Assembly: GCA_027596945.1 (NCBI GenBank)
Contig: JADGJH010000984.1
Span: 1-12,683 of the forward strand
Length of the DNA stretch: 12,683 nt
Reading direction: 5' to 3'
From: Physocladia obscura
Taxonomy: Eukaryota; Chytridiomycota; Chytridiomycetes; Chytridiales; Chytriomycetaceae
How positions within the stretch are numbered: the stretch's first letter is position 1; every line of letters begins with the position of its first letter. Under the pieces are notes generated by a model. The model did not search any database and was not told where the DNA came from. It was given only the letters and a program-made list of their open reading frames with translations. Below are positions 1 to 7,860 of the stretch, piece by piece. A program made the position numbers and the translations under genes.

Positions 1-2
1 AG

Positions 3-176
3 GACGAGCAACGCCACATTGTTGAGCGTTCGTTTGGCAAATTCTCGAGAAGCGTCCGCTTGCCGAACGACGCGAATATTGAAAAAGTCAGTGCGAAATT
101 GGACAATGGAGTTTTGGAGTTGGTTATTGCAAAGAAGGCGGTGGACGAAGGAGTCAAGAAGATTGCTATCCAGTGA
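3..176 (+). CDS. Small heat-shock protein (HSP20/alpha-crystallin family), 3' end only
   Basis: The gene enters from the left edge and its last 57 codons end at TGA 174-176. Visible features are FGKFSRSVRLP and, further on, the DNGVLEL block, which corresponds to the conserved A-x-x-x-N-G-V-L signature at the end of the alpha-crystallin domain. The protein ends in KKIAIQ, so an I-x-I motif sits at the very C terminus; in this family it docks into a groove of the neighbouring subunit during oligomer assembly. HSP20 proteins are ATP-independent holdases that bind unfolding proteins. The wording is closest to the class I type of plants, fungi and bacteria rather than to animal crystallins (from memory). 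The start, N-terminal arm and promoter lie outside the window. An AATAAA at 230 suits its 3' UTR. The fragment is uninterrupted and looks functional. Confidence 0.86.
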   Translation, partial: DEQRHIVERSFGKFSRSVRLPNDANIEKVSAKLDNGVLELVIAKKAVDEGVKKIAIQ

Positions 177-229
177 TCAAATTTTTTTTTTTGTTTTCGA
201 GTGTTGTTGATCCTGTCTGACTTTTGTTT

Positions 230-235
230 AATAAA
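230..235 (+). terminator. Poly(A) signal AATAAA of the HSP20 gene
   Basis: A canonical AATAAA lies 54 bases after the HSP20 stop codon, following a T-rich stretch (181-192), in the expected place for cleavage and polyadenylation. Only the hexamer and its position are seen. Confidence 0.5.
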
Positions 236-811
236 AATAATAATTGAAATTCTTGATTCTTACTTACTTTTAAACTCCCACTAACAAAAAATATTTATTC
301 ACGGAAATCAAAAAAATTAAAATATAAATAAAATTTTTTCTGGTGGCGTCATAAAATTTTATCTATGCAAATAGGGGAGATGTGAAGGTTCCAACAACGC
401 CCACTCAATTTTTGTAACAGCAAGGTCATATAAAAGAATAATAAAAAATCCCTGCTTGTATTTGTTTGCATTTCTGACAGTGTAAGCTTTTGACTCAAAT
501 CTGATAGTGTACCAAAACCTTTAATAGAGCTTGTGGGATGATCATAAACTCTTGGAGTATTTATTTTGCATTGTTGCATCCCTCTGAAATCAAACCAAAT
601 TCAGCATCTGAAAATTTTTTTTCCAGATCAAATTACAGCTATTTTCAAAAATATTGAGCCAGACAAGATAAATGGCATTTGTTTGAGTTTTAATTTTGGA
701 AAATACTGGTGAGAAACACTGGTGAAATACTGGTGGATACTGGTTTGCATTGATTTGTTAATCAATTTTTGGAAAATCCCTGAAAAATTCAAAAACTGAA
801 AATCCATTAGA
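236..811. other. AT-rich intergenic stretch, no convincing gene
   Basis: Strongly AT-rich sequence between the HSP20 gene and the Gag fragment. A 76-codon open frame runs on the minus strand (349-579), but I recognise no domain in it, and its second half (LLFFYMTLLLQ) reads like translated AT-rich DNA. It could be another mobile-element relic. Apart from the short ACTGGT repeats at 703-744, I see nothing else here. Confidence 0.5.
703..744. repeat. Four imperfect copies of ATACTGGT(G)
   Basis: The octamer ATACTGGT, or ACACTGGT with one change, occurs at 703, 716, 727 and 737, spaced 10-13 bases apart. It is a small degenerate tandem array. It lies about 70 bases upstream of the Gag fragment, so it could belong to the 5' non-coding part of that element, but this is inference. 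Confidence 0.6.
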
Positions 812-1177
812 ATGCTGGAACACCACAAGTTGATGACCACCAATGTACAACTTCGACCACAACAACAAATTATGATACCATCAATTCAAATTGAAACACC
901 ATATCATAATTCAAAAACTATACAATTTTACAGTTTTAAAAATAATTGTTCAATCGCTGGTGTGCTAAATTTTTCTCAAAACAATACCATAACCAAAATG
1001 ATGAAAAAAGCAAATATGCTGCCTCCACATTTTGGCAAATTTTTAACAGCCTGGGATAAAAATGAGACTGAAAAACAATATTTACTTGATACAAAACTTA
1101 TGGATATACTACAGCAAGCTCATACAGATATTATTATCAAAAGTCAAGAAAGTCTGGACAACTTTGATGATTATTAG
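812..1177 (+). pseudogene. Copia-type Gag fragment
   Basis: An open frame of 121 codons whose middle part, LPPHFGKFLTAWDKNETEKQ (about residues 70-90), follows the pattern of copia-type Gag proteins: LP, a hydrophobic/aromatic spacer, F-x-T/S-A-W, acidic residues, then an amphipathic helix ending in acidic and basic residues. In this family Gag forms the virus-like particle around the retrotransposon RNA. The N-terminal 60 residues are not recognised. No CCHC zinc knuckle follows, and the frame closes at 1177 with no protease after it, so it is a fragment. It is probably a separate insertion from the large copia relic at 8082-12683, because host genes on the same strand lie between them. A chance open frame in AT-rich DNA is the alternative. 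Confidence 0.5.
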
Positions 1178-1727
1178 GGTATTATTTTGTCAATTTTTTT
1201 GATTTTTGTTTTGTGAGCCAATTGGAAAAAATACAAATACAATCTTCTCTTCATCAATTGCTATACAAGTTTCGGAAATAGTATCCTGTTGGTCTACATT
1301 AATCACCATTCTTTGTTTCTCCGCAAATAATTTTTGATGTAAAAAAAACTTTGCTCAATCTGAAAATAAAATTTTTTCAAAATTTTTTTAATCACCTAAC
1401 TGTATTGTGTTTTGAAACGCACTGGGTTCAAGTTAGGAGAGTAAAGAGAAAGAAAAATAAGATTAATTCCAGCGTTATCGCAGGTGGCTTTAATTCTGGA
1501 TTCTTTGTGAATTTTTGTGTTAACGAGAACCAAAACACTCTCATTTCCAGGAAATGGATTTATTTGAGGTAACTGTTAAAAGATTTTGGCCAGCAAATTT
1601 GCAAGAATGAAAAAATTTACCAAATGTTGAATCTGCTTTCAGTGCTCCATTTTTGATAGAAAACGACAAATATCCTTAATGACAAAGCACTTATTGAGTC
1701 ATCAAGTCCCCAAACAAATGGGCTCAT
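1178..1727. other. Gene-poor AT-rich stretch with small unassigned open frames
   Basis: No recognisable gene. Two things could be coding remnants. On the minus strand, 1190-1309 is open for 39 codons from an ATG, and the same frame stays open further upstream; it reads as charged, normal-looking protein (IDEEKIVFVFFPIG) but matches nothing I know. On the + strand, 1351-1572 is open for 73 codons, and its end contains TTTCCAG (1545-1551), which resembles a splice acceptor, before an ATG at 1555. Neither can be joined confidently to a neighbour. Confidence 0.4.
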
Positions 1728-2290
1728 ATGCTCAGATCAAAGTCCAGCCCATCTCCATTCCAATATTGTTCTATTCACTGCATCTACCAATTGTTCTGGT
1801 TTATACTCCCCAATACTATGGTGAAAATTTTGCTACTCAATCAAATTGGTGACTTTCGAGCACAAGCAATTGGAGATGCATTAAAGAAAAACAACTCATT
1901 TCAATCATTATCTTTGAGCAGTGTATACATTTTTCATTTTTAATCCTTAATATCCATTGTTTTTCTGATTTCATCAAACAGGGGAATACTAGCTTAAAAG
2001 TGAAATTGAGCATATGTTTATTTTTGGAGGATAGTTTGCAGTATGTTGGTTTGTGTTACTTTGGGTTTTTAGGTGATTCATCCACGAAATAGCACCACTC
2101 AATAACCTGATAATATTGGCCAATGAGGGACTGGAAGCAGTTGTTTATGCGATTCGTCTTCAGTCAGTGAGATATGATGGTCGGGTTGTGATTTTGAGCA
2201 CGAAAGCTCTCAGTTGTTACGGCGGCCGCGCTTCAGAGAAACTTCAGAAGCGCAATGATGAAAACCAAGGCAGTTTTTCCTGTGTTCATT
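1728..2290 (+). pseudogene. Leucine-rich-repeat gene relic
   Basis: Three pieces, in different frames, fit the ribonuclease-inhibitor/NLR type of leucine-rich repeat (N-x-I-G-D-x-G-A-x-A-I-x-x-A-L-K-x-N-x-S-L-x-x-L-x-L). The first, about 1830-1925, reads NQIGDFRAQAIGDALKKNNS followed by FQSLSL, a nearly perfect repeat. The second, about 1980-2015, reads GNTSLKVKLSI, the tail of another. The third, about 2098-2160, reads NEGLEAVVYAIRLQ, and its frame stays open to a TAA at 2288-2290. Such proteins are protein-binding scaffolds. The pieces could be exons of a spliced gene, but stops separate them and no clean splice junctions appear, so a decayed gene is more likely. The part after 2160 is not recognised as LRR and includes a NotI-like GCGGCCGC at 2222. 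Confidence 0.5.
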
Positions 2291-2355
2291 AACCAGGGGT
2301 GTTTCGGTTTTGTGTTTTGTGGTGGATTTGCTTTTTTTTGGAATCATTTGGTCAA

Positions 2356-3402
2356 ATGCAAAGATTCGTGAATGGCATTGGACTCAAAAGGTTCACTCGA
2401 CTTGGTTGTTTTCCTTCAGGAACAAAAGCGTGGACGAATTTTCGAGCATTGAATTCGGACGCCCATCAGACGGCAAAACCGGCAACAATCCTTGCGCAAT
2501 CAAACTCACCAAAGCTGAACCATTCCTTGACGGATCGCGCACTGCTCATCTACAAAGGACCCGATACCAATATTATCTTTGGCGCACGCATTGGCTCTTA
2601 TATTCTACTCGCTGGTCACGCGATCGGCATTCCTTTTATTTGGGATACGTTTGTCGCGCCTCCTGCTGTCTTGACATTGATGTGTTTGTATATTTAAGAA
2701 AAAAAGAAAGTAATAATATTCGCACGTATTAATACTTTGCGTAATATTAGTCAGTACAACCGGTTTGCTGCCCTTACTTTCAGTTGGAGTGATATCGATG
2801 TCATATGTGACGCGTCTTTGGATTCAATCGTCGCAAATCATGATTGAAACGAAATCTTTTCTCTTTGGAAATCCGCAACTCCGAATTTATTCGACTGATC
2901 AGTTATTTTACAAGAGGCGTGGAATTTTTGGTCAGTATTTTTTCTTCTTTTATTTATTTTATTTACTTTTTATTTGTTATCCAGGTCAGTGGCATGTGAA
3001 GGGCAGCTGGAGGTTTAAACCTGGTTTTGCAATCGAAAAAATGGCTCTGGAAGAAGATATTGCAATGAAACGGCTGAACGACCAAATAAGGAAGAATCCG
3101 GTTTCCTTTAATCTTTTCTTATTTAGCAAATAAATTAACGCAGCAATTGCTTTGATAGAAGGTTGTATTCGTTGCGTTTTTTCAATTCTTCAATTCTACT
3201 CCTATCTACCCCTGTTTGTTTTGTCTTTTCATTGCACCCTTTGATTTACTTCTTTGGATTCTTCCTACCACCTCCTTTTCATTACCTTGACGCAATTAAG
3301 CTCAATGCGCACGAGGTCATACTAGGGAGAATAACGAATTTCTTCAGTATTTGGAGAAACCCTCCTCGACAAAGAGCAGTTTTCGACGCGGAAACGCGTT
3401 GA
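2356..3402 (+). CDS. TMEM70/TMEM186/TMEM223-family mitochondrial inner-membrane protein
   Basis: Model: exons 2356-2687, 2755-2930, 2985-3100 and 3301-3402 (241 residues). The start at 2356 gives MQRFVNGIGLKRFTRLGCF, an Arg-rich, acid-free mitochondrial presequence; an in-frame ATG at 2299 would add hydrophobic residues and fits less well. The mature part follows the family layout: a short strand (LLIYKGPDTN), a first membrane segment (ARIGSYILLAGHAIGIPFI), a short loop, a second membrane segment completed by joining exons 1 and 2 (TTGLLPLLSVGVISMS), then the conserved basic exit YVTRLW and a soluble C-terminal domain. TMEM70 proteins help assemble ATP synthase and complex I. Introns 1 (67 bp) and 2 (54 bp, in frame) keep the frame. 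The last exon is the weak point: the frame also stops at TAA 3131-3133. I prefer splicing from 3101 (a weak GTTTCC donor) to 3301 because 3163-3297 is pyrimidine-rich and lacks AG, and because a poly(A) signal lies at 3518. Confidence 0.66.
2931..2984 (+). other. 54-bp in-frame intron flanked by a GGTCAGT duplication
   Basis: Donor GTCAGT at 2931 and acceptor TATCCAG ending at 2984. The intron is very T-rich, divisible by three and free of stops, so retention would insert 18 hydrophobic residues. The heptamer GGTCAGT spans the donor (2930-2936) and is repeated at the acceptor (2984-2990). Confidence 0.7.
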
Positions 3403-3517
3403 GACACAGAGGATTGGGACGATGCATTGAGAAGTCTGAGGTTTCCTGGGTCGAACACAACCCAATTAACCGAGAAATCATGGATTGTGCTGCATCTGAT
3501 ATACTTACTGTCTCAAT

Positions 3518-3523
3518 AATAAA
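3518..3523 (+). terminator. Poly(A) signal AATAAA, probable end of the TMEM70-like transcript
   Basis: AATAAA lies 115 bases after the preferred stop of the upstream gene and about 78 bases before the CK1 start codon. Another AATAAA overlaps the alternative stop (3129-3134). If the 3518 site is used, the CK1 promoter and 5' UTR must lie within or upstream of the 3' end of the TMEM70-like gene. Confidence 0.4.
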
Positions 3524-3600
3524 GTTGAAAAAATATGGGATTCGGTATGTTTCGAATGAAAGGAAAGGGGATGAGTTTTTGACGAAAAAGAAACTGGAAA

Positions 3601-5527
3601 ATGGCAGCTAACAACAGCGCCACACAACAACAGCAGCACAAACTAACTGATCTTCGAGTGGCAAACAAATTCCGCATTGGCCGTAAGCTAGGATCGGGCT
3701 CTTTTGGCGAAATATACCATGGTGAGAGAGACAGATCTTCAGTTCGGGTGCTGTTTGAGCGCCGAAACAATAACTGAAAACAGGCACAAACATCGCCACG
3801 GGCCAGGAAGTTGCAATCAAACTCGAGCCAATCAGATCGAAACATCCACAGCTCGAATTTGAAGCCCGTGTCTACAAAAGCATTGGAAACGCCGGTTAGT
3901 TCAAAGTACCAAAAGAAAAAGTAAGACACGTTTCAAGCTGACTTTAATTCTTGCAGTTGGAATCCCGCATATGCATCATTTCAATATTGAGGGTGAGTAT
4001 TATTGCATGGTGATCGATTTGCTCGGCCCAAGTCTTGAAGATCTGTTCAATTTCTGCGGGAGGACGTTTGGAATGAAAACTGTGTTGCTCCTTGCGAACC
4101 AAATGGTGCGTTCCTTGTTCTTGGTCGATTGCCTATTTCTATACTCTTGATTCTTTTTTCAGCCATGCGTCATCCTTGATCCCTTCCACCTTGTCCTTTG
4201 TTCTTTTTTATTTTTTTGTCTTGACGACAACGTGGCTAAAGGGCAAAAAACGTAGATATCACGCATCGAATACTTGCATAACAAGAACTTTCTGCACCGC
4301 GATATTAAGCCCGATAATTTTCTGATGGGGCTAGGGCGGAACGCGAACACAGTGAATATTATCGATTTCGGTCTCGCAAAAAAGTATCGTGATACTCGCA
4401 CAATGCAGCACATTCCATATAAAGAAAACAAGAGTTTGACGGGAACGGCGCGGTATGCGAGTGTTAACACGCATTTGGGTGTCGGTGCGTTTTTTTCGTC
4501 TTTTCTTGAGTATTTTCTTTTGTAATTGTCAGAGAGTGGCTTTTGCTTGTTATTTACAACGGTACACGTATTCTTAAATATTATAGAACAATCTCGAAGA
4601 GACGATTTGGAAAGTATTGGGTATCTTTTGATGTATTTTTGTCGCGGCTCATTACCATGGCAAGGCTTAAAAGCCGCTACAAAAAAGCAGAAGTATGATC
4701 GAATAAGAGACAAAAAACTTGGCACTAGTGCTGAAGAGCTTTGCAAGTGAGAATTTCTTTTTAAAAATTTTTTTTCGCTGAAATACTCAAAATCAAAACA
4801 CAGTGGCTTCCCAAAAGAATTTGTCGTATACTTCAACTACGTTCGCAACCTCCATTTCGACGACAAACCGGACTATGATTTTCTAAAGAAACTTTTTAGC
4901 GACCTTTATCGGAACCTTGGTCTTGACTCTGAGCCAGAGGTGTTTGATTGGACACTAATCAAATCGACCGCATCAACAGCATCGAGTTCCACAGCAACTC
5001 CAAACACGCAAATGCCGCAAACTGCGGCACAACAACCCCTGCAGCAGCAACAGCAACCAAAGCAGCCGCCGATACAAAGAACCCCGGTCGCCGTGATAAC
5101 TTCCCGAGGAGCGGTAACAGCGTCTCCAGCGCCACGAACGCCAATGCAGCAGTCGACGCTTGTTGCGCCATCTCCGACCCCGCGGCGCGTCAGTGCAGTT
5201 CCATCGTCGTCACAGGCTTTTGTTGGCGTAGCAAACGGAAGCAACAGCGATTTTATGGTGGATGAGATGATTGGGCAATCTGGTGTTCGAAGTAGCAGTG
5301 CGCTGCGATATAATGGACAACAGTTAAATGGAGATGTTGAAGAGTTCCTCGAACCAGCCGTTAACGGTGGTGGGGGTGCGAGTGGTAACGGTACTGCTGC
5401 AGGGAATGCAACTCGAGGATCTCCTGGTTGGCAAGGAGCCAATACTGCTGCGAGGAGTGCGACGGTAACAAGACGGACTAGCGCTAGGTTAGCTGATTTG
5501 CAGGCATCTGGGAAATATAAGATTTAA
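3601..5527 (+). CDS. CK1: Casein kinase 1 (CK1 delta/epsilon-like Ser/Thr kinase), six exons
   Basis: Exons 3601-3721, 3784-3894, 3957-4105, 4256-4484, 4587-4746 and 4804-5527 join in frame to 497 codons plus stop. Introns are 62, 62, 150, 102 and 57 bp. The ATG has a good context (AAAATGG). Visible in order: glycine loop GSGSFG (31-36), ATP lysine in VAIKLE (K53), hinge and helix [13 protein letters not shown] (99-111), catalytic loop HRDIKPDN (D143), DFG (D164), the CK1-specific SVNTH (196-200) in place of [16 protein letters not shown] (204-216), [17 protein letters not shown], and the domain end FDWTLIK (to 310). All catalytic residues are present; the usual ADQM is ANQM here. Residues 311-497 form a disordered tail rich in Ser, Thr, Pro, Gln and Gly with a polyglutamine run, ending [18 protein letters not shown]; in this subfamily such tails are autophosphorylated and inhibitory. 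CK1 phosphorylates primed or acidic Ser/Thr sites in many pathways. The tail differs from any I know, so the exact subtype is open. Confidence 0.95.
4106..4255 (+). other. CK1 intron 3 with a second, upstream splice acceptor
   Basis: The productive acceptor is TAG at 4253-4255, which restores [17 protein letters not shown] better-looking acceptor, TTCTTTTTTCAG, ends at 4162. It would give a 57-bp intron like intron 5 and leave 93 bases that stay in frame and end in TAG as the final codon. Confidence 0.7.
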
Positions 5528-5681
5528 ACTGATGGGCCTGTGTGTTTTCTTGTTCTCTTGTTTATTTTTTTAATCCTTTTCTTTTCTTTTTTTTTTACTG
5601 GATCGGGCATATTTTTTCTTTTTTTTTTTTTCTTTCTGTTGCAGCACATATTGTTTAAAACAAAAAAACAAAAAGAATAAA
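5528..5681 (+). terminator. CK1 3' UTR with poly(A) signal at 5676
   Basis: Downstream of the CK1 stop, long T runs (5565-5640) are followed by AATAAA at 5676-5681, about 150 bases after the stop codon. This is a plausible polyadenylation signal. Further AATAAA hexamers occur near 5815-5823. Confidence 0.5.
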
Positions 5682-5879
5682 CCGAATTTTATTAAAAGTT
5701 GTTATCACTGTTTATTAAAAGATCTCTCCCATGGCTTCAAAACACCATACTCACTCTGTTATATTTTCTCAAAATGTTAGAAGCTCTAAATGAACTGTGT
5801 GTGGCACAATTATGAAATAAATAAAGTAACTGATTTTTTATAGTGTTTATGTGTTTTGGTGTCTTTGTTTTGGTGAGAT

Positions 5880-7546
5880 TCAGAACAAGTTGTCAGCAGG
5901 CCTTGAATAAACTGTGTTCTCATTTGAGAAAAATGCTTGAACAGCATCATTCACACTTGTAGTAAAACTTCCTTCTGTGTTTCTGTTGATTGCTTGTTTA
6001 AGTAGCCAATAAAATAATTCATCATCAATTTTAATGATTCACTGCATTTGCTATAAATTCTGTCAACAAACTGATTTAAATAAGCTGCTCTTAATGCTTT
6101 AGATGGGATAATCCATACAACATGTTGTATTCAATTCAAAATTGCTGACAGTACATTAAGATCAGAACACAGTACCATCTATTGCCTTATAACAGAAATG
6201 AGTTGTCAAAAATAACATAAAACAATTCAGGATATAGCTTGCCAGAATAAGGCTTGATCTCATCAAAAATATTAAACACACACCAAAGAGATGTATCTTT
6301 GTACTCACACATGCTGTGTGGCATTTTTGAATATTAAAACTCTTTAAATCCGCACCTGAAGGTGGTTCATAAAATGTGTCTACAATTACTTGTTTCCTGT
6401 AATTGAAAAAGACTACTCTTGTTTCTTTGTTAAATATGCTTTCAATGTTGTCCTCTGATTTGTATATTTGAAATGCTTCAAGCACTAATGTAATCAAATT
6501 TTGATTTCTGAATGGAATCACCAGACCGACACACAACTGTTTTGCTTTTTCATAATCTTTATTCAATTTAATTGTGACATTATTCATGTATTCTAATCAT
6601 ACAATCTTGGCATTGCTATTTCCAGTTTTATATATAACATTCAGTTTCTGCCAAATAAATGACAAGTTCAGTCAAATCATTTTTATGTGTATAAACAACA
6701 TTCACATTCTCAAGCTCTTGTAACTTGTCAAATGGAGTATCAAGTACTGTTGTTAAAGTATTGTCAAAAATCTTAAGTTTGACTTATGTTTGAATGCTCT
6801 TTGTGAGTTGCCATTTTGTTCCCTCTCTGTTGAAAAGATTGATCGTCGAAAATCTTCATCAAGTACCAGATACATGTGTTGGTTGGCACAAACATATACC
6901 AACACAGGATAACGATGATTTCGTTTTTCTGGAACACAGCGGCAGAACACACTACATTTTAAATTAATACAAGCTGATTAGGTACAGCTCCCAGAACTTT
7001 TGTATTTGACTTGTAGATACCCCTTGTTCTTGGATTAACTGATCACCAAATTCATCAAATTGATCTTTGTCAAAGAATATCTGCCTTAACTTGTCATCAG
7101 AGAATGATTTAACACGTTTTGTGTATGTTTTCAGTAAGAATTGATACATGCGCATGTTTTCCTCAGATTGATTTGGATCTATTTTCAGGTAATTATAGCT
7201 AATGACAGTGCAATACATTCTTTAATGTATGATATTTACCTGTGCTGCTGGTACTTGATTAATTTCGTATTCAATATTTGTTACTTTTGGTTGTCGATTG
7301 CAATATTCTTGAATGAATTGCGTTAATTCTATCTTCAACAAGATTTTCAGGCAAATTCCGCAAACTGTATGTGTTGTTTGGTGTTAGTAGCCATTCACCA
7401 CCAATTGTTGCTTTATTTTTATGAATGACTCCAGCAATTGCTGTTTCTAACAATTTGTGCTCTTTTTCGGATGTTGGCAGCAAGATATTGTTGGTTAATC
7501 TGGTCTTGCTAAGGTGAATCTTTTTAACAAACTGCTTTACTGTCAA
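5880..7546 (-). pseudogene. Decayed family-B DNA polymerase gene (mobile-element or virus-like)
   Basis: Read on the minus strand from 7546 down to a stop at 5880-5882, a long stretch of normal-looking protein survives in at least five frame segments separated by stops and frameshifts (near 7215, 6960, 6770, 6600, 6290, 6195 and 5960). The N-terminal third is not recognised; it includes RYPVLVYVCANQHMYLVLDE (about 6870-6930). Near 6350-6290 come DLKSF and KCHTAC, a possible motif A. Then FDEIKPYSGKL and GNRWY (about 6270-6185) resemble the palm region of organellar, plasmid and viral type-B polymerases. Then KLMMNYFIG (6031-6005) matches motif B, K-x3-N-x3-G. The motif C D-T-D is not found. 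Such polymerases replicate linear plasmids, Maverick-like elements and DNA viruses. Assignment rests on motif pattern only; it is clearly non-functional. I have not reconstructed an intact sequence. Confidence 0.5.
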
Positions 7547-7689
7547 AACAAAATTGCTTGGTTCAAAGAGAAAATTTTTGTAGAACTAATGCACTTTATT
7601 GGAAGAAAATATTTGTTTTATTGTTTGAAAATAAAATAAATAAATTCAGTTTTTTTAAGTATTGGATGTCATTGCACTGTTGTTGCGGA
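7547..7689. other. AT-rich spacer next to the polymerase relic
   Basis: Between the first methionine of the polymerase relic and the repeat cluster. Reading frames exist on both strands, but nothing in them is recognisable. It may hold the original upstream part of the polymerase element. Confidence 0.3.
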
Positions 7690-7698
7690 GCAACTGAA

Positions 7699-7727
7699 AA
7701 AAAGTCCTCCAGTAAATTGGACTTTTT
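7699..7727. repeat. Perfect 9-bp hairpin, 11-base loop
   Basis: AAAAAGTCC at 7699-7707 is followed by an 11-base loop and by its exact reverse complement GGACTTTTT at 7719-7727. The right arm ends in a T run, so an RNA copy would look like a rho-independent terminator, but in a eukaryote it is more likely part of the surrounding repeat structure. Confidence 0.75.
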
Positions 7728-7743
7728 GTGGGTTGAGGTACAT

Positions 7744-7800
7744 CTGTTTCAAGTACAAAAAAAGTCTAGCAAATTGGAGAGGCGTTGCTGTTTCAAGTAC
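7744..7800. repeat. 13-bp direct repeat CTGTTTCAAGTAC
   Basis: The same 13 bases occur at 7744-7756 and 7788-7800. The segments between and before them also resemble each other: AAAGTCCTCCAGTAAATTGG near 7701 and AAAGTCTAGCAAATTGGAG near 7761. This suggests two diverged copies of a unit of roughly 45-55 bp. Confidence 0.7.
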
Positions 7801-7853
7801 CAGAAAGCTGGACAGTAGACAAAAGCAACAATAATCCAATTCTCTAGACTTTT
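7760..7853. repeat. Imperfect inverted repeat with 30-base arms
   Basis: Three blocks of the left arm pair in order with the right arm: AAAAGTCTAG (7760-7769) with CTAGACTTTT (7844-7853), AATTGGA (7772-7778) with TCCAATT (7835-7841), and GTTGCT (7784-7789) with AGCAAC (7824-7829). The loop is about 34 bases. It lies exactly between the polymerase relic and the copia relic and could be an end of a mobile element. Confidence 0.7.
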
Positions 7854-7860
7854 GTTGCCT

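Noticed and set aside
1190..1309. 39-codon minus-strand frame with normal-looking protein
   Set aside because: Too short and unmatched to call a gene; kept only as a note in the spacer entry.
2310..2732. 140-codon frame overlapping exon 1 of the TMEM70-like gene
   Set aside because: It is a +2 shadow: the other frame gives the presequence, both membrane segments and splice-consistent exons.
3447..3464. tRNA T-arm-like hairpin (TGGGT ... ACCCA with CGAAC in the loop)
   Set aside because: The loop is 8 bases and lacks TTCRA, and no acceptor stem, D-arm or anticodon arm can be formed around it.
3351..3611. 86-codon + frame just before and into the CK1 start
   Set aside because: It has no ATG at its start, no recognised domain, and overlaps the CK1 start in another frame; probably 5' UTR or spacer.
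3513..3929. 138-codon minus-strand frame over CK1 exons 1-2
   Set aside because: Antisense shadow of the kinase start; its sequence is Cys/Phe-rich with no motif.
4006..4012. GGTGAGTAT inside CK1 exon 3, a donor-like site
   Set aside because: Splicing there would remove the conserved CK1 segment that follows ([17 protein letters not shown]); the exon clearly continues.
4159..4836. 225-codon open frame on the minus strand across CK1 exons 4-5
   Set aside because: It is antisense to well-supported kinase exons, crosses their introns, and shows no domain.
4906..5442. 178-codon minus-strand frame and two other open frames over the CK1 tail
   Set aside because: The low-complexity, stop-poor CAG/CAA/GC-rich tail opens several frames at once. 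The frame continuing the kinase is the real one.
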